From positions 1 through 64,000 of IMG/VR virus record IMGVR_UViG_3300009130_000016: a stretch of 64,000 bases of DNA; one strand, 5' to 3'. The stretch comes from a virus. The translations under genes and the position numbers were made by a program. The notes under the pieces were generated by a model. It did no database searches, had not been told where the DNA came from, and worked only from the letters and a program-made list of their open reading frames with translations. Numbering within the stretch: the stretch's first letter is position 1; every line of letters begins with the position of its first letter. This document shows positions 25,224 to 32,931 of the stretch, piece after piece.

Positions 25224-25417
25224 TTTTTCACAATTTCTAATTTACAGTTGACTCCACATCCTTGACAAAATGGATGTGAGACACCTTTTGAATGTGCTAT
25301 TCCGTATGCGTAACCAACATGTCCACATGCACCGCATTTACAAAACTCTCCACTTCGTATAACTTCTTCGCCTTTCTTACTAACGATTTTATGAGCATCG
25401 TGATTGAAGATTGACAT
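25220..25417 (-). CDS. Small zinc-ribbon-like protein
   Basis: The frame is open from 25501, but ATG 25417 (MSIFNHDAHKIVSKKGE) is preferred, since the longer form would overlap the upstream gene by 38 nt and adds a Phe/Leu-rich segment of no clear function. The 65-residue product has CKCGACGH and FCQGCGVNC, six Cys residues arranged like a zinc ribbon. Such small metal-binding proteins are frequent in early phage regions. Specific role unknown. Confidence 0.65.
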   Translation of the reverse strand: MSIFNHDAHKIVSKKGEEVIRSGEFCKCGACGHVGYAYGIAHSKGVSHPFCQGCGVNCKLEIVKK

Positions 25418-25463
25418 AATATAATTTAAGACGAAAGTTCCTCTAAAAAACTCAATGAGCTTC

Positions 25464-25685
25464 TTAATCTTCGTGTCCAAGATATTTTTCAAACCTTTCA
25501 ATTAAAGTGCTAAATGCCTGTGCTTTATTAACCTTCTCTTTCATCGCAAAAAAAGTGGTTTCATCATCTTTTTTCATTTGCTCGATGTGATTAAGAAGAA
25601 TGTCTCTCTCTTTCTTAACTATCGCCAGGCACTCACCGTTATTCAGTGATAGTCCTAAGTCACTTATTGTTTTGTGTGCATCCAT
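25464..25685 (-). CDS. Small helical hypothetical protein
   Basis: The 73-residue product starts MDAHKTISDLGLSLNNGECL and is followed by a charged coiled coil (KKERDILLNHIEQMKKDDET) and a second helix ending FEKYLGHED. It lies in the run of small minus-strand genes. No known domain is apparent. Confidence 0.65.
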   Translation of the reverse strand: MDAHKTISDLGLSLNNGECLAIVKKERDILLNHIEQMKKDDETTFFAMKEKVNKAQAFSTLIERFEKYLGHED

Positions 25686-25707
25686 ATTACTTTAGATTTT
25701 TTATAAA

Positions 25708-25884
25708 CTAAAATCCTAACCACTCTTTAAACTCTTTGTCATTATTGACAGTTTCTTTAAAAAACTTTTTACGTTCTTTCTTGAACTTCTTGTAACAGCT
25801 TTTGTGAAAAGCATCTCCATCAGGAGACGTTATTTTGTGAGGCTTACTTTCGTCAATCTTTTTTTTACAGTAAAAACATTTCAT
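25708..25884 (-). CDS. Small zinc-finger-like protein (58 aa)
   Basis: The frame begins MKCFYCKKKIDESKPHKI and contains CFYC near the start and AFHKSCYKKF at residues 25-34. C-x2-C and H-x3-C together form a plausible zinc site, as in half of a LIM or treble-clef finger. The rest is a Lys-rich helix ending EFKEWLGF. The ATG overlaps the stop of the preceding gene in an ATGA arrangement, which supports expression. Function unknown. Confidence 0.7.
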   Translation of the reverse strand: MKCFYCKKKIDESKPHKITSPDGDAFHKSCYKKFKKERKKFFKETVNNDKEFKEWLGF

Positions 25885-26090
25885 ACAAATTCTTCAAATG
25901 TAACCATTTCTTCATTAGTGTCAGTAAGACAACTTGTGAATTTACTTTTCGGGTACTTGGAATCAAGGCGATCCCATTCCATATTCTTCCCTTTCTTGTT
26001 GAAATGACTAACGTCTACAACAGCAACAGATTTCCCCCTATTATAAGGTGTTTCCCTTACTATTATGTAACTAAATTTGTATTTCGCCAT
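25881..26090 (-). CDS. Small hypothetical protein
   Basis: The 69-residue protein reads as a small beta-rich fold: KFSYIIVRETPYNRGKSVAVVDVSHF, then a basic linker and the ending TNEEMVTFEEFV. It is followed directly by the 58-residue zinc-finger gene through a 4-nt overlap. Family not recognised. Confidence 0.68.
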   Translation of the reverse strand: MAKYKFSYIIVRETPYNRGKSVAVVDVSHFNKKGKNMEWDRLDSKYPKSKFTSCLTDTNEEMVTFEEFV

Positions 26091-26165
26091 ATTAAATCTT
26101 TTTTATAAATGTAACGAGTTTTGTCGTAATTAAGTTCTATCTAAATTGAAATTTTCTGACCAATA

Positions 26166-26376
26166 CTACAATTCTTGCTTAAGCCTATGTTTGATCAAGG
26201 TTTCATTTCTGTACTTCTTATAGGTTCTAAACTCATGTTCCTGCCTTTATCATGGTTGTAAGGTGGAATTTTCCACAATACTCACATTTGTAGCCTCTCA
26301 TCATACACTTTTTGTAATCCTTTTTGACACCAGATGCGTTGATCTCCTTTTCAGTTTTAAATGTAGTTTTTACAAA
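26166..26376 (-). pseudogene. Broken zinc-ribbon gene (no start codon, frameshift)
   Basis: Directly after the stop of the membrane-protein gene, and in the same frame, the sequence reads VKTTFKTEKEINASGVKKD, then KKCMMRGYKCEYCGKFHLTT and a stop at 26233. There is no ATG, GTG or TTG at the beginning. A second frame then continues HEFRTYKKYRNETLIKH to a stop at 26166, as if one intact protein had been split by a one-base shift. The YKCEYCGKFHLT block is a common zinc-ribbon pattern in small phage proteins. The internal ATG pair could still give a 23-residue peptide. Confidence 0.5.
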
Positions 26377-26601
26377 TTACCTTTCCAGCCATTTCTTGAA
26401 TATTTTGCCTAAAATAGGCAGACAAACATAAGACATTAATAAAACTAGAGCAGTTGTCACAATAAGCTCCTTGAGTACATAACCAACTCCGAGTGATATT
26501 AGTGTCTCACTCAAATACGGAAGAACAGTGAACACTAGGGGTACAATAGACACCCAAACAAGAATTGTTGTCTTCCATATTTTTGGTTGTTGATTATCCA
26601 T
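26377..26601 (-). CDS. Small two-helix membrane protein
   Basis: ATG 26601 (MDNQQPKIWK) is chosen over the upstream ATG at 26619. The 74 residues form two membrane helices: TTILVWVSIVPLVFTVLPYL and LIVTTALVLLMSYVCLPIL, with a basic-aromatic end (GKIFKKWLER). The pattern PKxWK...P...LxTxxLVxLMxYxxxPxLxxxFxxWL closely recalls the membrane tail seen in bacterial proteins annotated near antibiotic-biosynthesis monooxygenase domains, so it may have been acquired from a host. A superinfection or membrane role is possible, but not shown. It is the first gene of the minus-strand small-gene run. Confidence 0.7.
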   Translation of the reverse strand: MDNQQPKIWKTTILVWVSIVPLVFTVLPYLSETLISLGVGYVLKELIVTTALVLLMSYVCLPILGKIFKKWLER

Positions 26602-26619
26602 ATTAAAAATCAGAAACAA

Positions 26620-27066
26620 GATTGTTAAATAAACAAGTTTTTAAAACTCTATTCCTATTTAATATTTTTTTCAATTTATTCATATACTTTTTGTTTTAAG
26701 AATTTATCATTCTGAGGTTATAACGAATTTTTAAGAATCAAATGTTTCATTATTTATTTTTAACTCTTAGGGATGATCTTAGAACCCTTATTATATATTA
26801 TACTATATAATATTCTGTTTTTAGGGTAAACGGTAATAAATCAACCCCCTCCCCTTACCCCAGTTAATAAAAACTGAAGCCCTCTAAAAAGAGGAAAAAG
26901 AAAAGAAAATAGGTAATTTATTACCGAGTAAAGAGTGTAATTCATTCTCCCTCCAGTGCCAAACAGTCCGTTGTCAAAATTACAACCCCTAGAAGAAAAG
27001 ACATTGCGGACCTAAAACCAAGGCAAATATAAGAAACAAAAAACCCATTTTCCAAATAAACTTAGA
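26620..27066. other. Long intergenic region with clustered RNA-type stems
   Basis: No frame of useful length crosses these 450 nt. The first 190 nt are A+T-rich with TATATTATACTATATAATAT near 26800. From 26815 many complementary arms occur. CGGTAATAAAT (26831-26841) pairs with ATTTATTACCG (26916-26926) across CAGTT/AACTG (26861-26876) and CCTCT/AGAGG (26881-26894). GGGTAA (26824-26829) can pair with TTACCC (26855-26860). A second nested set is TGCC (26957)/GGCA (27022), GTCCG (26966)/CGGAC (27007) and GTTGT/ACAAC. A C-run section (CCCCCTCCCCTTACCCC) precedes it. A noncoding RNA, a leader or an origin are all possible. Confidence 0.5.
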
Positions 27067-27074
27067 TATTTATT
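27067..27074 (+). promoter_or_regulatory. Late-promoter-like box TATTTATT
   Basis: TATTTATTTTAAAAAG ends 14 nt before ATG 27089, at the right end of the structured intergenic region. Confidence 0.55.
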
Positions 27075-27088
27075 TTAAAAAGAGTCTT

Positions 27089-27832
27089 ATGGGAACTATA
27101 AAAAATCAATCAGATGGTTTAGATAAAAGCTTCGAAAACCACAACTACTTGCCACAAAAGCTACTTTTGGAAGATATTGACATGGGACTTTTTAATTATA
27201 TAAAAAGTCAAGGAATTTCTATGACCAATGAAAAAAAAGAGAATAGAAGAGTTCCAGTAATTTGGGCAACTCAAGAACTTTGGGCTGAAAGAAAGCAAAA
27301 CTTTCAATTCATGGAAAATGAAAATGGCGAAGAAATCGGAAGGCCATTTATTGCAATTTATAAAACAGGTGTAAGCGAAGGTACATCACCATTGAAATAT
27401 AGCATTCCAGCTTTTAATAGATCGACTTTATCTGCAGGAGTTCATAAATTTAAATATGTAAAAGTGCCTGTTTTTGATGGAACGCTAAAGGGTTATACAC
27501 TTTGGAAAGTTCCGCAGCCAGTTTACGTAGATGTTGACTATGAAATGATATTCGAAACAAGGTATCAAACACAAGTTAACCAGTTCATTGAAATGCTTAA
27601 CATTGAGGCGTTTCCGTCTAGACAAGGTTACATGAGAGTGAATGGATATAGCATTCCTTCTATGATGGAGAATCCTAGTGAAACTAGTACGTTTGGAGAC
27701 ATAAGTTCAGAGCAAATTTTTCAAATAACAGTACCATTAAAGGTATACGGAAAATTGGTTGATCCAAGTAAGTTTGAGGAAGTTCAAACAATAAATAAAA
27801 TTTCAATTAACATTTGTGAGAAAAAGGATTAG
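27089..27832 (+). CDS. 15: Tail terminator / tail completion protein (gp15-like)
   Basis: The 247-residue protein sits between the neck and sheath genes, where gp15 is expected. Features in common with gp15-type terminators are VPVIWATQELWAERK near residue 54-68, a mid-section RPFIAIYKTGV, and a C-terminal barrel part YEMIFETRYQTQVNQFIEMLNIEAFPSR followed by QITVPLKVYGKLV. T4 gp15 is 272 residues. The first 45 residues are charged and probably flexible. It caps the sheath and tube after polymerisation. The call is by fold pattern and position, not by a diagnostic motif. Confidence 0.65.
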   Translation: MGTIKNQSDGLDKSFENHNYLPQKLLLEDIDMGLFNYIKSQGISMTNEKKENRRVPVIWATQELWAERKQNFQFMENENGEEIGRPFIAIYKTGVSEGTSPLKYSIPAFNRSTLSAGVHKFKYVKVPVFDGTLKGYTLWKVPQPVYVDVDYEMIFETRYQTQVNQFIEMLNIEAFPSRQGYMRVNGYSIPSMMENPSETSTFGDISSEQIFQITVPLKVYGKLVDPSKFEEVQTINKISINICEKKD

Positions 27833-27849
27833 TTTTCAAAAAATTTATC

Positions 27850-27857
27850 TATTTATT
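27850..27857 (+). promoter_or_regulatory. Late-promoter-like box TATTTATT
   Basis: TATTTATTAGAAAAC ends 16 nt before ATG 27874; the short gap after the gp15-like stop holds no terminator. Confidence 0.58.
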
Positions 27858-27873
27858 AGAAAACAAGCAAGAA

Positions 27874-28257
27874 ATGAAGATAAAGAATAACAGAAACAAC
27901 TTTGTTGTATTGCAAATAAAAGATGGAAGTAGAAAGATGATCCAAAAGTTTAATCCTTTGGAAGTTATCGAAATACCTTATTTATTTGACATGAAGCAAG
28001 TTGCTAATAAATTTCTTTTTAGTATTGGGAATTTATCTGTTGTAAAATCAAATGATGTTGCTTTAGAAAAAAAGGAATCAAAGACAAAAAAAACGACTGC
28101 AAAGAAAACTACTTCTAAGAAGAAAGTTGCTAAAAAGTCAAAAGTTGAGAAGGCTATTGAGAAAGCGGATGATTTTATGAATGGAGACGTTGAAGAGTCA
28201 GAAAAAGTTCAAAAAGCTAAATCAAACAAAAACAAAACAAAAAAAGAGGAAAAGTAA
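27874..28257 (+). CDS. Lys-rich-tailed hypothetical protein
   Basis: Of 127 residues, the first 65 form a compact beta domain (NNFVVLQIKDGSRKMIQKFNPLEVIEIPYL). The rest is a Lys/Thr/Ser tail with TTAKKTTSKKKVAKKSK, similar in composition to histone H1 C-termini, and an alternating charged end. Placement directly before the sheath gene (13 nt) suggests a tail or completion component. The basic tail could contact DNA or acidic protein. Family not recognised. Confidence 0.75.
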   Translation: MKIKNNRNNFVVLQIKDGSRKMIQKFNPLEVIEIPYLFDMKQVANKFLFSIGNLSVVKSNDVALEKKESKTKKTTAKKTTSKKKVAKKSKVEKAIEKADDFMNGDVEESEKVQKAKSNKNKTKKEEK

Positions 28258-28270
28258 AAATTATTAAACT

Positions 28271-30652
28271 ATGGCAAGTAAATTTCTTTCACCTGGTGTG
28301 TTCACAAGAGAGCAAGATTTCACTATCTTTGCTTCTAGAGTAGGATTAACAAGACTAGGATTAGTTGGTTTAACTCAAAAGGGACCAGCATTTGAAACTG
28401 TAAAAATTGAATCAACAGACGATTACCTCTTAAGATTTGGTGGTACTGACACAGATATGGCATTACCATATGTGGCTCAAGCGTTTTTAGGTCAATCAAA
28501 CGAACTTAGTGTTACAAGAATATTAGGTGAAACTGGTTTCCAAAACTCTGGAGCTTGGTTGGTTGTTGCAGGGTCTGGTTCTGCACAGTCAGGAGCAACT
28601 TTAGCAGTATTGAGATCTAAGAGAAATCAGGTTTCTGGTGACTTCTATTTCAATCAAGAATCAGATGTAACTATTGGTGGTATAACATCTGCTTCTACAG
28701 CATTAGATTCTTTCGTATTAAGTGCAACAACAGGACCACTTACAGCGGTTACAAATTCAGGGGTAACAGTTTCTTTAGATGAAACAAGTGTTGATTATAT
28801 TGTAAAAAAATTAACTAAAAATCCAGAGATTGTAACTGGAGATTTAGATCTTTATGTTGAGAAGATTTATCCTCATTATTTGAGAGAAGCTTTCGCTAGA
28901 GGTGAAGTTTCTGATCTTGACCCACAATTAGTTTATGCAACTGATGCATCTTATACAGATTATAACGATAAATATTCAAACGCTGTAACTCCTTGGATTG
29001 TATCAAGAGTTGTTGGTTCTGACGTAAAAAATTTATTCAGAATTCAAACTATTTCTGATGGTGATTCTGCAAACACTGAATTGAAATTCTCAATTCAAAA
29101 CATTGATATTGTAAACCACAAGTTCGACCTTGTTGTTAGAAGGTTTAGTGACACAGATGCTACTGCAAATTCTACTGCTGTAGAAATATTTGCTAATTTG
29201 AGCATGGATGAAACTGATCAAAACTTTATCGGTAAAGCTATTGGTACAACAGATGAGTCTTATCCAAGAAGATCAAGATTTATTACAGTTGATATTTCTG
29301 AGTCTTACCCAGATGGTTCTGTTCCTGCAGGATTCAGAGGATATGATTTAAGAGACAATGGTGTGTCTGGGACTACTGCTCCAGGTGTTTATTATAAAAC
29401 AACTTATTTATCAGGTGATTCTTCTTTCAGAACTTACTTGGGTATTTCTGAATTAGCATACACAAGCTTAACTTCTGACCAAATTTCTTTCAGAAATGCG
29501 GTAAAAACTGTTGAGTCTGACATATTTGCTTACAATGGTGGTGTTTCTACTGGAACAACTACTACTAAAGGATTCCATATGGAGAACACAGCTGATTCTA
29601 ACTTGTTTGATTCAGGTGATAAAGACTCTTTAACAGGATATACAAATGCAGCAGGGACTCTTATCGACAGAGGGTTGCTTAAATTCACACTTGCACCAGC
29701 TGGCGGATTTGACGGATTTGATAAATACGCAACATTCGCTGATCCATACGAAATGTTCACTGATGCATATGTTGATAACGTATCTCAATTTAAGAAAGCT
29801 ATTTATACTTTCGAAAATAGAGAAGAAGTAGATATTAATTTATTTGCAACTCCAGGTATTAATTTTAGGAACAACTTATCAATTGTTAAATATGCATTGG
29901 AATTAGTTGAAACTAGAGCGGATTCACTTTATGTGATTGATGCACCGAGAATTACAGTTGGTACTAACAAAGGTACTCCTGAGGAAGTTGTTTCTATTTT
30001 AGAATCTACTGGACTTGATTCAAGTTATGCTTGTACATACTGGCCATGGATCCAAATGGAAGATGTAAGTAACTCTAAGTATACTTGGCAATCACCGACT
30101 GTTATGGCTGTTGAAGCAATGGCGTTTACTGATAATGTAAGTAACCCATGGTATGCACCAGCAGGTATAAATAGAGGTAAAGCTAACACTACAATTAAGA
30201 GAGCTGATATTAAATTAAAAGAATCTCATAGAGATACTCTTTATCAAGGTAGAATTAACCCAATTGCCACATTCATACAAGAAGGTGTTGTAATTTGGGG
30301 ACAAAAAACTTTACAAGTTGATGCATCTGCACTTGATAGAATTAATGTTAGAAGATTGTTACTACAAGTAAGAAGGTTAATCGCAGCAGCTTCGTTGACA
30401 TTGTTATTCGAACAAAACGATCAAACTCTTAGAGATCAATTCTTATCAAGAGTTGAACCGATCTTATTGAACATTCAAAACAGAAGAGGCCTTACGGCAT
30501 TTAAAGTTGTAATGGATGACAGTAACAACAATGAAACTGTGGATAGAAATACATTAGTTGGTAAGATTCAATTGAAGCCTACACCGACTGCTGAATATGT
30601 TGATTTAGAATTCCAAGTATTACCTGCAGGTGCTAACTTCGAGGATTTTTAA
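28271..30652 (+). CDS. 18: Tail sheath protein (gp18-like)
   Basis: This is the contractile sheath subunit. The N-terminal SPGVFTREQDFTIFASRVG (residues 7-25) and RLGLVGLTQKGPAFETVKIES are classic sheath starts. The C-terminal domain AFTDNVSNPWYAPAGINRG, GRINPIATFIQEGVVIWGQKTLQ and INVRRLLLQVRRLIAAASL is the conserved sheath polymer core. Length is 793 residues against 659 in T4, with extra variable surface domains in the middle (residues 100-480). A strong terminator follows. The tube gene, normally next, lies on the opposite strand after two other genes. Confidence 0.95.
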   Translation: MASKFLSPGVFTREQDFTIFASRVGLTRLGLVGLTQKGPAFETVKIESTDDYLLRFGGTDTDMALPYVAQAFLGQSNELSVTRILGETGFQNSGAWLVVAGSGSAQSGATLAVLRSKRNQVSGDFYFNQESDVTIGGITSASTALDSFVLSATTGPLTAVTNSGVTVSLDETSVDYIVKKLTKNPEIVTGDLDLYVEKIYPHYLREAFARGEVSDLDPQLVYATDASYTDYNDKYSNAVTPWIVSRVVGSDVKNLFRIQTISDGDSANTELKFSIQNIDIVNHKFDLVVRRFSDTDATANSTAVEIFANLSMDETDQNFIGKAIGTTDESYPRRSRFITVDISESYPDGSVPAGFRGYDLRDNGVSGTTAPGVYYKTTYLSGDSSFRTYLGISELAYTSLTSDQISFRNAVKTVESDIFAYNGGVSTGTTTTKGFHMENTADSNLFDSGDKDSLTGYTNAAGTLIDRGLLKFTLAPAGGFDGFDKYATFADPYEMFTDAYVDNVSQFKKAIYTFENREEVDINLFATPGINFRNNLSIVKYALELVETRADSLYVIDAPRITVGTNKGTPEEVVSILESTGLDSSYACTYWPWIQMEDVSNSKYTWQSPTVMAVEAMAFTDNVSNPWYAPAGINRGKANTTIKRADIKLKESHRDTLYQGRINPIATFIQEGVVIWGQKTLQVDASALDRINVRRLLLQVRRLIAAASLTLLFEQNDQTLRDQFLSRVEPILLNIQNRRGLTAFKVVMDDSNNNETVDRNTLVGKIQLKPTPTAEYVDLEFQVLPAGANFEDF

Positions 30653-30671
30653 CAGATCCTAATAAAAGATA

Positions 30672-30706
30672 AAAAAGAGAGCTTAAAAAAGCTCTCTTTT
30701 TTTTTT
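30672..30706 (+). terminator. Strong rho-independent terminator
   Basis: AAAGAGAGC and GCTCTCTTT form a stem with a short A-rich loop and a ten-T tract, about 20 nt after the sheath stop. Confidence 0.92.
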
Positions 30707-30856
30707 GCCCTAATAAATTTACGGCAACTATACTACAATTAGGTAGTGGGTTTGTTGATGAAAATATTTTTGTTTGTCAGGAGATGTAATTAATTCTGGA
30801 AGTTATTAAAAACATATGTTTATATAAAAAGGAATAGTTTTTTATGTTTGTTTGTA

Positions 30857-30864
30857 TATTTATA
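30857..30864 (+). promoter_or_regulatory. Late-promoter-like box TATTTATA
   Basis: TATTTATAAATAAAG ends 17 nt before ATG 30882. Here the motif overlaps its own reverse complement, making TATTTATAAATA a palindrome. Confidence 0.55.
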
Positions 30865-30881
30865 AATAAAGAAGTAAAGCT

Positions 30882-31244
30882 ATGCCTTTAGATAAAAAGA
30901 AAGTTACAATAAAAAGAAATGATACGTTGCCATCTTTGATGGTTAACGTAATAGATAGGGGTTGTCTTTATGAAAAAAAGCCATTTCATTTAAGTGGTGT
31001 TACGGCAGTTACTTTTTCAATGTTGAATACAGATTGCGATTATCATAAAATATCACAAAAGACAGCGTTTGTTTTTTGTTACTCTGGTGGGACATTGCAA
31101 TATAATTGGTCGTCAGAAGACACAAATGAATCAGGTAATTACCTTGGTGAATTTGAATTAAATTTCATAGGTGGAGGAAAAATGTCTGTTCCGCAAATTG
31201 GGGGAATAAATATACAAATTGTAGATGATATTAATGTGGGTTAA
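30882..31244 (+). CDS. BppU-like baseplate/receptor-binding adaptor domain
   Basis: The 120-residue protein follows the pattern of the BppU N-terminal Ig-like domain: a start VTIKRNDTLPSLMVNVID, HLSGVTAVTFSMLN, GGTLQYNWSSEDTNESGNYLGEFELNF and the ending GGINIQIVDDI. In lactococcal phages this domain joins baseplate parts to receptor-binding proteins. Here it stands alone, so it may be a small baseplate, fibre or collar ornament. It ends head-to-head with the minus-strand gene, with their stops overlapping in GGTTAACC. Confidence 0.65.
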   Translation: MPLDKKKVTIKRNDTLPSLMVNVIDRGCLYEKKPFHLSGVTAVTFSMLNTDCDYHKISQKTAFVFCYSGGTLQYNWSSEDTNESGNYLGEFELNFIGGGKMSVPQIGGINIQIVDDINVG

Positions 31245-31606
31245 CCAATTTCTATATCTATATTGTTATTGAGTATTTCAATTTCTATTTGTTCTCCTAT
31301 TACATTTGGGTTTACCATAAATCTTGTAGGCAATCTTTTTTCTGGGGCACCAGGCACATATGAAACAAACCAGTTTAGTTCATATGTTATGTCTGCTGCA
31401 TATAAAGTTGGGTCTAAGTTAACATAGTATATTCCTAAAGATTCTGGGATAGGTTGTAAAAAATTTTCTACAAAAGCAGATCCTGTTCCTGCAATAGTTT
31501 TTGTCGAAGCACTTATAGTGTTTGCACTTATAAGTGCTTGAGTAGTGCTTCCGCTTCCATTGGAGCTAAAGCAATGAATTTGTCTATATAATCTTATTTC
31601 TCCCAT
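31241..31606 (-). CDS. Hypothetical beta-rich virion protein
   Basis: ATG 31606 (MGEIRLYRQIHCFSSNG) is preferred over 31627, whose extra codons lie in the upstream terminator hairpin. The 121 residues are Ser/Thr-rich at the N-terminus, then a beta domain with LGIYYVNLDPTLYAADITYELNWFV and KRLPTRFMVNPN. The layout resembles small Ig-like ornament proteins, including the convergent neighbour. It follows the tail-tube gene on the minus strand, so a tail role is possible. No family recognised. Confidence 0.72.
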   Translation of the reverse strand: MGEIRLYRQIHCFSSNGSGSTTQALISANTISASTKTIAGTGSAFVENFLQPIPESLGIYYVNLDPTLYAADITYELNWFVSYVPGAPEKRLPTRFMVNPNVIGEQIEIEILNNNIDIEIG

Positions 31607-31612
31607 AATAAA

Positions 31613-31656
31613 AAAAGGTTTTCCCAAAAGAATAAATTCAGATGGGAAAACCTTTT
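31613..31656 (-). terminator. Terminator/attenuator between tail tube and next gene
   Basis: A 13-bp arm AAAAGGTTTTCCC (31613-31625) pairs with GGGAAAACCTTTT (31644-31656). Read on the minus strand it ends in a T-run immediately before ATG 31606, so most tube transcripts would stop before the next gene. Confidence 0.85.
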
Positions 31657-31672
31657 AAATTTTAAACAATAA

Positions 31673-32161
31673 TTAAGCTGCTAATAAGCACTTGTCCATT
31701 TGAACATTGATTGTAATATCAGCTAACGCATCATCACTGTGATCAAATCCACCGAAGTCGATGTTTGTGATCATAGATCCAACAAGAGTCCATTTTTCAA
31801 CTTCAATACCAGTTGGGTCTAAAGCTTTAAGTACAAGGTTTTTCTTGTATCCAACTGCGTATCCCATACGTCCAGTAGCTGTTTCGAAATGAAGTCTTAC
31901 CCATTCCATAAGTTTTTGTGTACCTGATGGCCCGATGACATCGATAAATGAGATATCGATTGCTTGCCACACAGATCTACCTGCAACCCAAGTGCTTGAG
32001 TTCATATATGGAATTTCTGTAGCGTTAATAGCTAATTTAGGTTTACCTGAAGTTTGAACAATGAAAGAATCTATTCCTAATTCCGTTGGGAATTCAAGAA
32101 CAAATCTATTCTTTCTTTTCGGTTCCTGCTCAATCGGAACTGGTCTATACATATCTGCCAT
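31673..32161 (-). CDS. 19: Tail tube protein (gp19-like)
   Basis: The 162-residue tube subunit is recognised by KRKNRFVLEFPTELGIDSF at residues 16-34, ATEIPYMNSSTWVAGRSVWQAIDISFID, and the C-terminal GSMITNIDFGGFDHSDDALADITINVQMDK, all typical of gp19. T4 gp19 has 163 residues. It is expressed from the minus strand, unlike the sheath and nearly all other tail genes, and has its own promoter-like box on that strand. A strong hairpin closes the unit. Confidence 0.93.
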   Translation of the reverse strand: MADMYRPVPIEQEPKRKNRFVLEFPTELGIDSFIVQTSGKPKLAINATEIPYMNSSTWVAGRSVWQAIDISFIDVIGPSGTQKLMEWVRLHFETATGRMGYAVGYKKNLVLKALDPTGIEVEKWTLVGSMITNIDFGGFDHSDDALADITINVQMDKCLLAA

Positions 32162-32203
32162 AGTTCTCCGTTTTTTGTTGTTTGTATTACTTTTAGTTTT
32201 GTT

Positions 32204-32211
32204 TATAAATA
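32204..32211 (-). promoter_or_regulatory. Late-promoter-like box TATTTATA (minus strand)
   Basis: On the minus strand ATATTTATAAACAAAAC ends 42 nt before the tail-tube ATG at 32161. As with the gene at 10465, the box orientation follows the gene. Confidence 0.55.
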
Positions 32212-32245
32212 TGAGAAAAAAATTTTTATAAACATTTTTTAATAA

Positions 32246-32253
32246 TATTTATA
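32246..32253 (+). promoter_or_regulatory. Late-promoter-like box TATTTATA
   Basis: TATTTATATGAAG is 66 nt before the ATG at 32320, the longest spacing seen; a role for this copy is less certain. Confidence 0.35.
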
Positions 32254-32319
32254 TGAAGAGATATATATCTTAATTCATCTATTTTTAGAGTGAATTTGTT
32301 ATAACTAAAGTTTTGTTTC

Positions 32320-32748
32320 ATGAGTGGTAAATATATATTCCCAAGTTTTTTTGGTAATTTTCTTCCTTTGTCTGGTGGTACAGTAACTGGCGATTCTGTT
32401 TTTACAGAAAAATTAAGTGCAGATACGATAACTACTGAAAACTTGACTGTTAAGTCAGGAACTGTATCTTCCTCAAATGTATATGAAACGAATGAGCTTA
32501 CTTTTGTTAATACAACAGGTGATTATTTTGGCAAGCTATCAACACCAAGGACAGGAACTCTAACTTTAGATATATCAAGTGCCGTAACAGGTGGTAATGT
32601 TATTGTATATTATCAAAATGAAACTTTAGATTTACCTTTTACACCTATAAATGTGCCTGATTTTTCACCAAATCAATTATGTAAATTGTACATAGAAAGA
32701 GATGTAGACAACAATTATACTGTAAACGTAATAGCGGTTACTGTTTAA
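32320..32748 (+). CDS. Tail-fibre/appendage-like protein
   Basis: The 142-residue protein begins with FLPLSGGTVTGDSVFTEKLSA at residues 14-34 (key pattern LPLSGGT-x-TGD). This short block is frequent near the N-terminus of phage tail-fibre and adhesin modules. Thr/Ser-rich strands follow (TITTENLTVKSGTVSSSNVY), then a beta domain ending YIERDVDNNYTVNVIAVTV. It is too short for a full fibre. It could be a small whisker or capsid ornament. Located just after the tube-gene promoter and before the patatin gene. Confidence 0.65.
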   Translation: MSGKYIFPSFFGNFLPLSGGTVTGDSVFTEKLSADTITTENLTVKSGTVSSSNVYETNELTFVNTTGDYFGKLSTPRTGTLTLDISSAVTGGNVIVYYQNETLDLPFTPINVPDFSPNQLCKLYIERDVDNNYTVNVIAVTV

Positions 32749-32760
32749 TATATAAAATTT

Positions 32761-32784
32761 AGATAATATAATTAGTTATTATCT
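32761..32784 (+). terminator. A-T-rich hairpin after fibre-like gene
   Basis: AGATAATA and TATTATCT form a perfect 8-bp stem with an 8-nt loop, 13 nt after the stop. No T-tract follows, so it is a weak terminator or processing site. The rest of this 203-nt gap up to 32931 shows no gene. Confidence 0.4.
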
Positions 32785-32931
32785 GTCGTTGTATAGAGGT
32801 GTATTTACAGATGGGGTATGTGTACTAACAGTGTATGTAGAAACAAAATGATCAAGGTTATTAGATATACAGAAAGTGTTTGTAATAACGGGTACACTAT
32901 AATTGGGTTAGTTTTTTAATAAGTTTTAGGA

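Noticed and set aside
26957-27025. Possible tRNA gene in the structured region
   Set aside because: The size is right, but neither strand has a T-loop TTCRA or a convincing anticodon arm with conserved flanking bases.
32785-32931. Possible gene remnant between the fibre-like and patatin genes
   Set aside because: Short protein-like stretches occur in two frames, but each is under 25 codons with no start codon or recognisable similarity.
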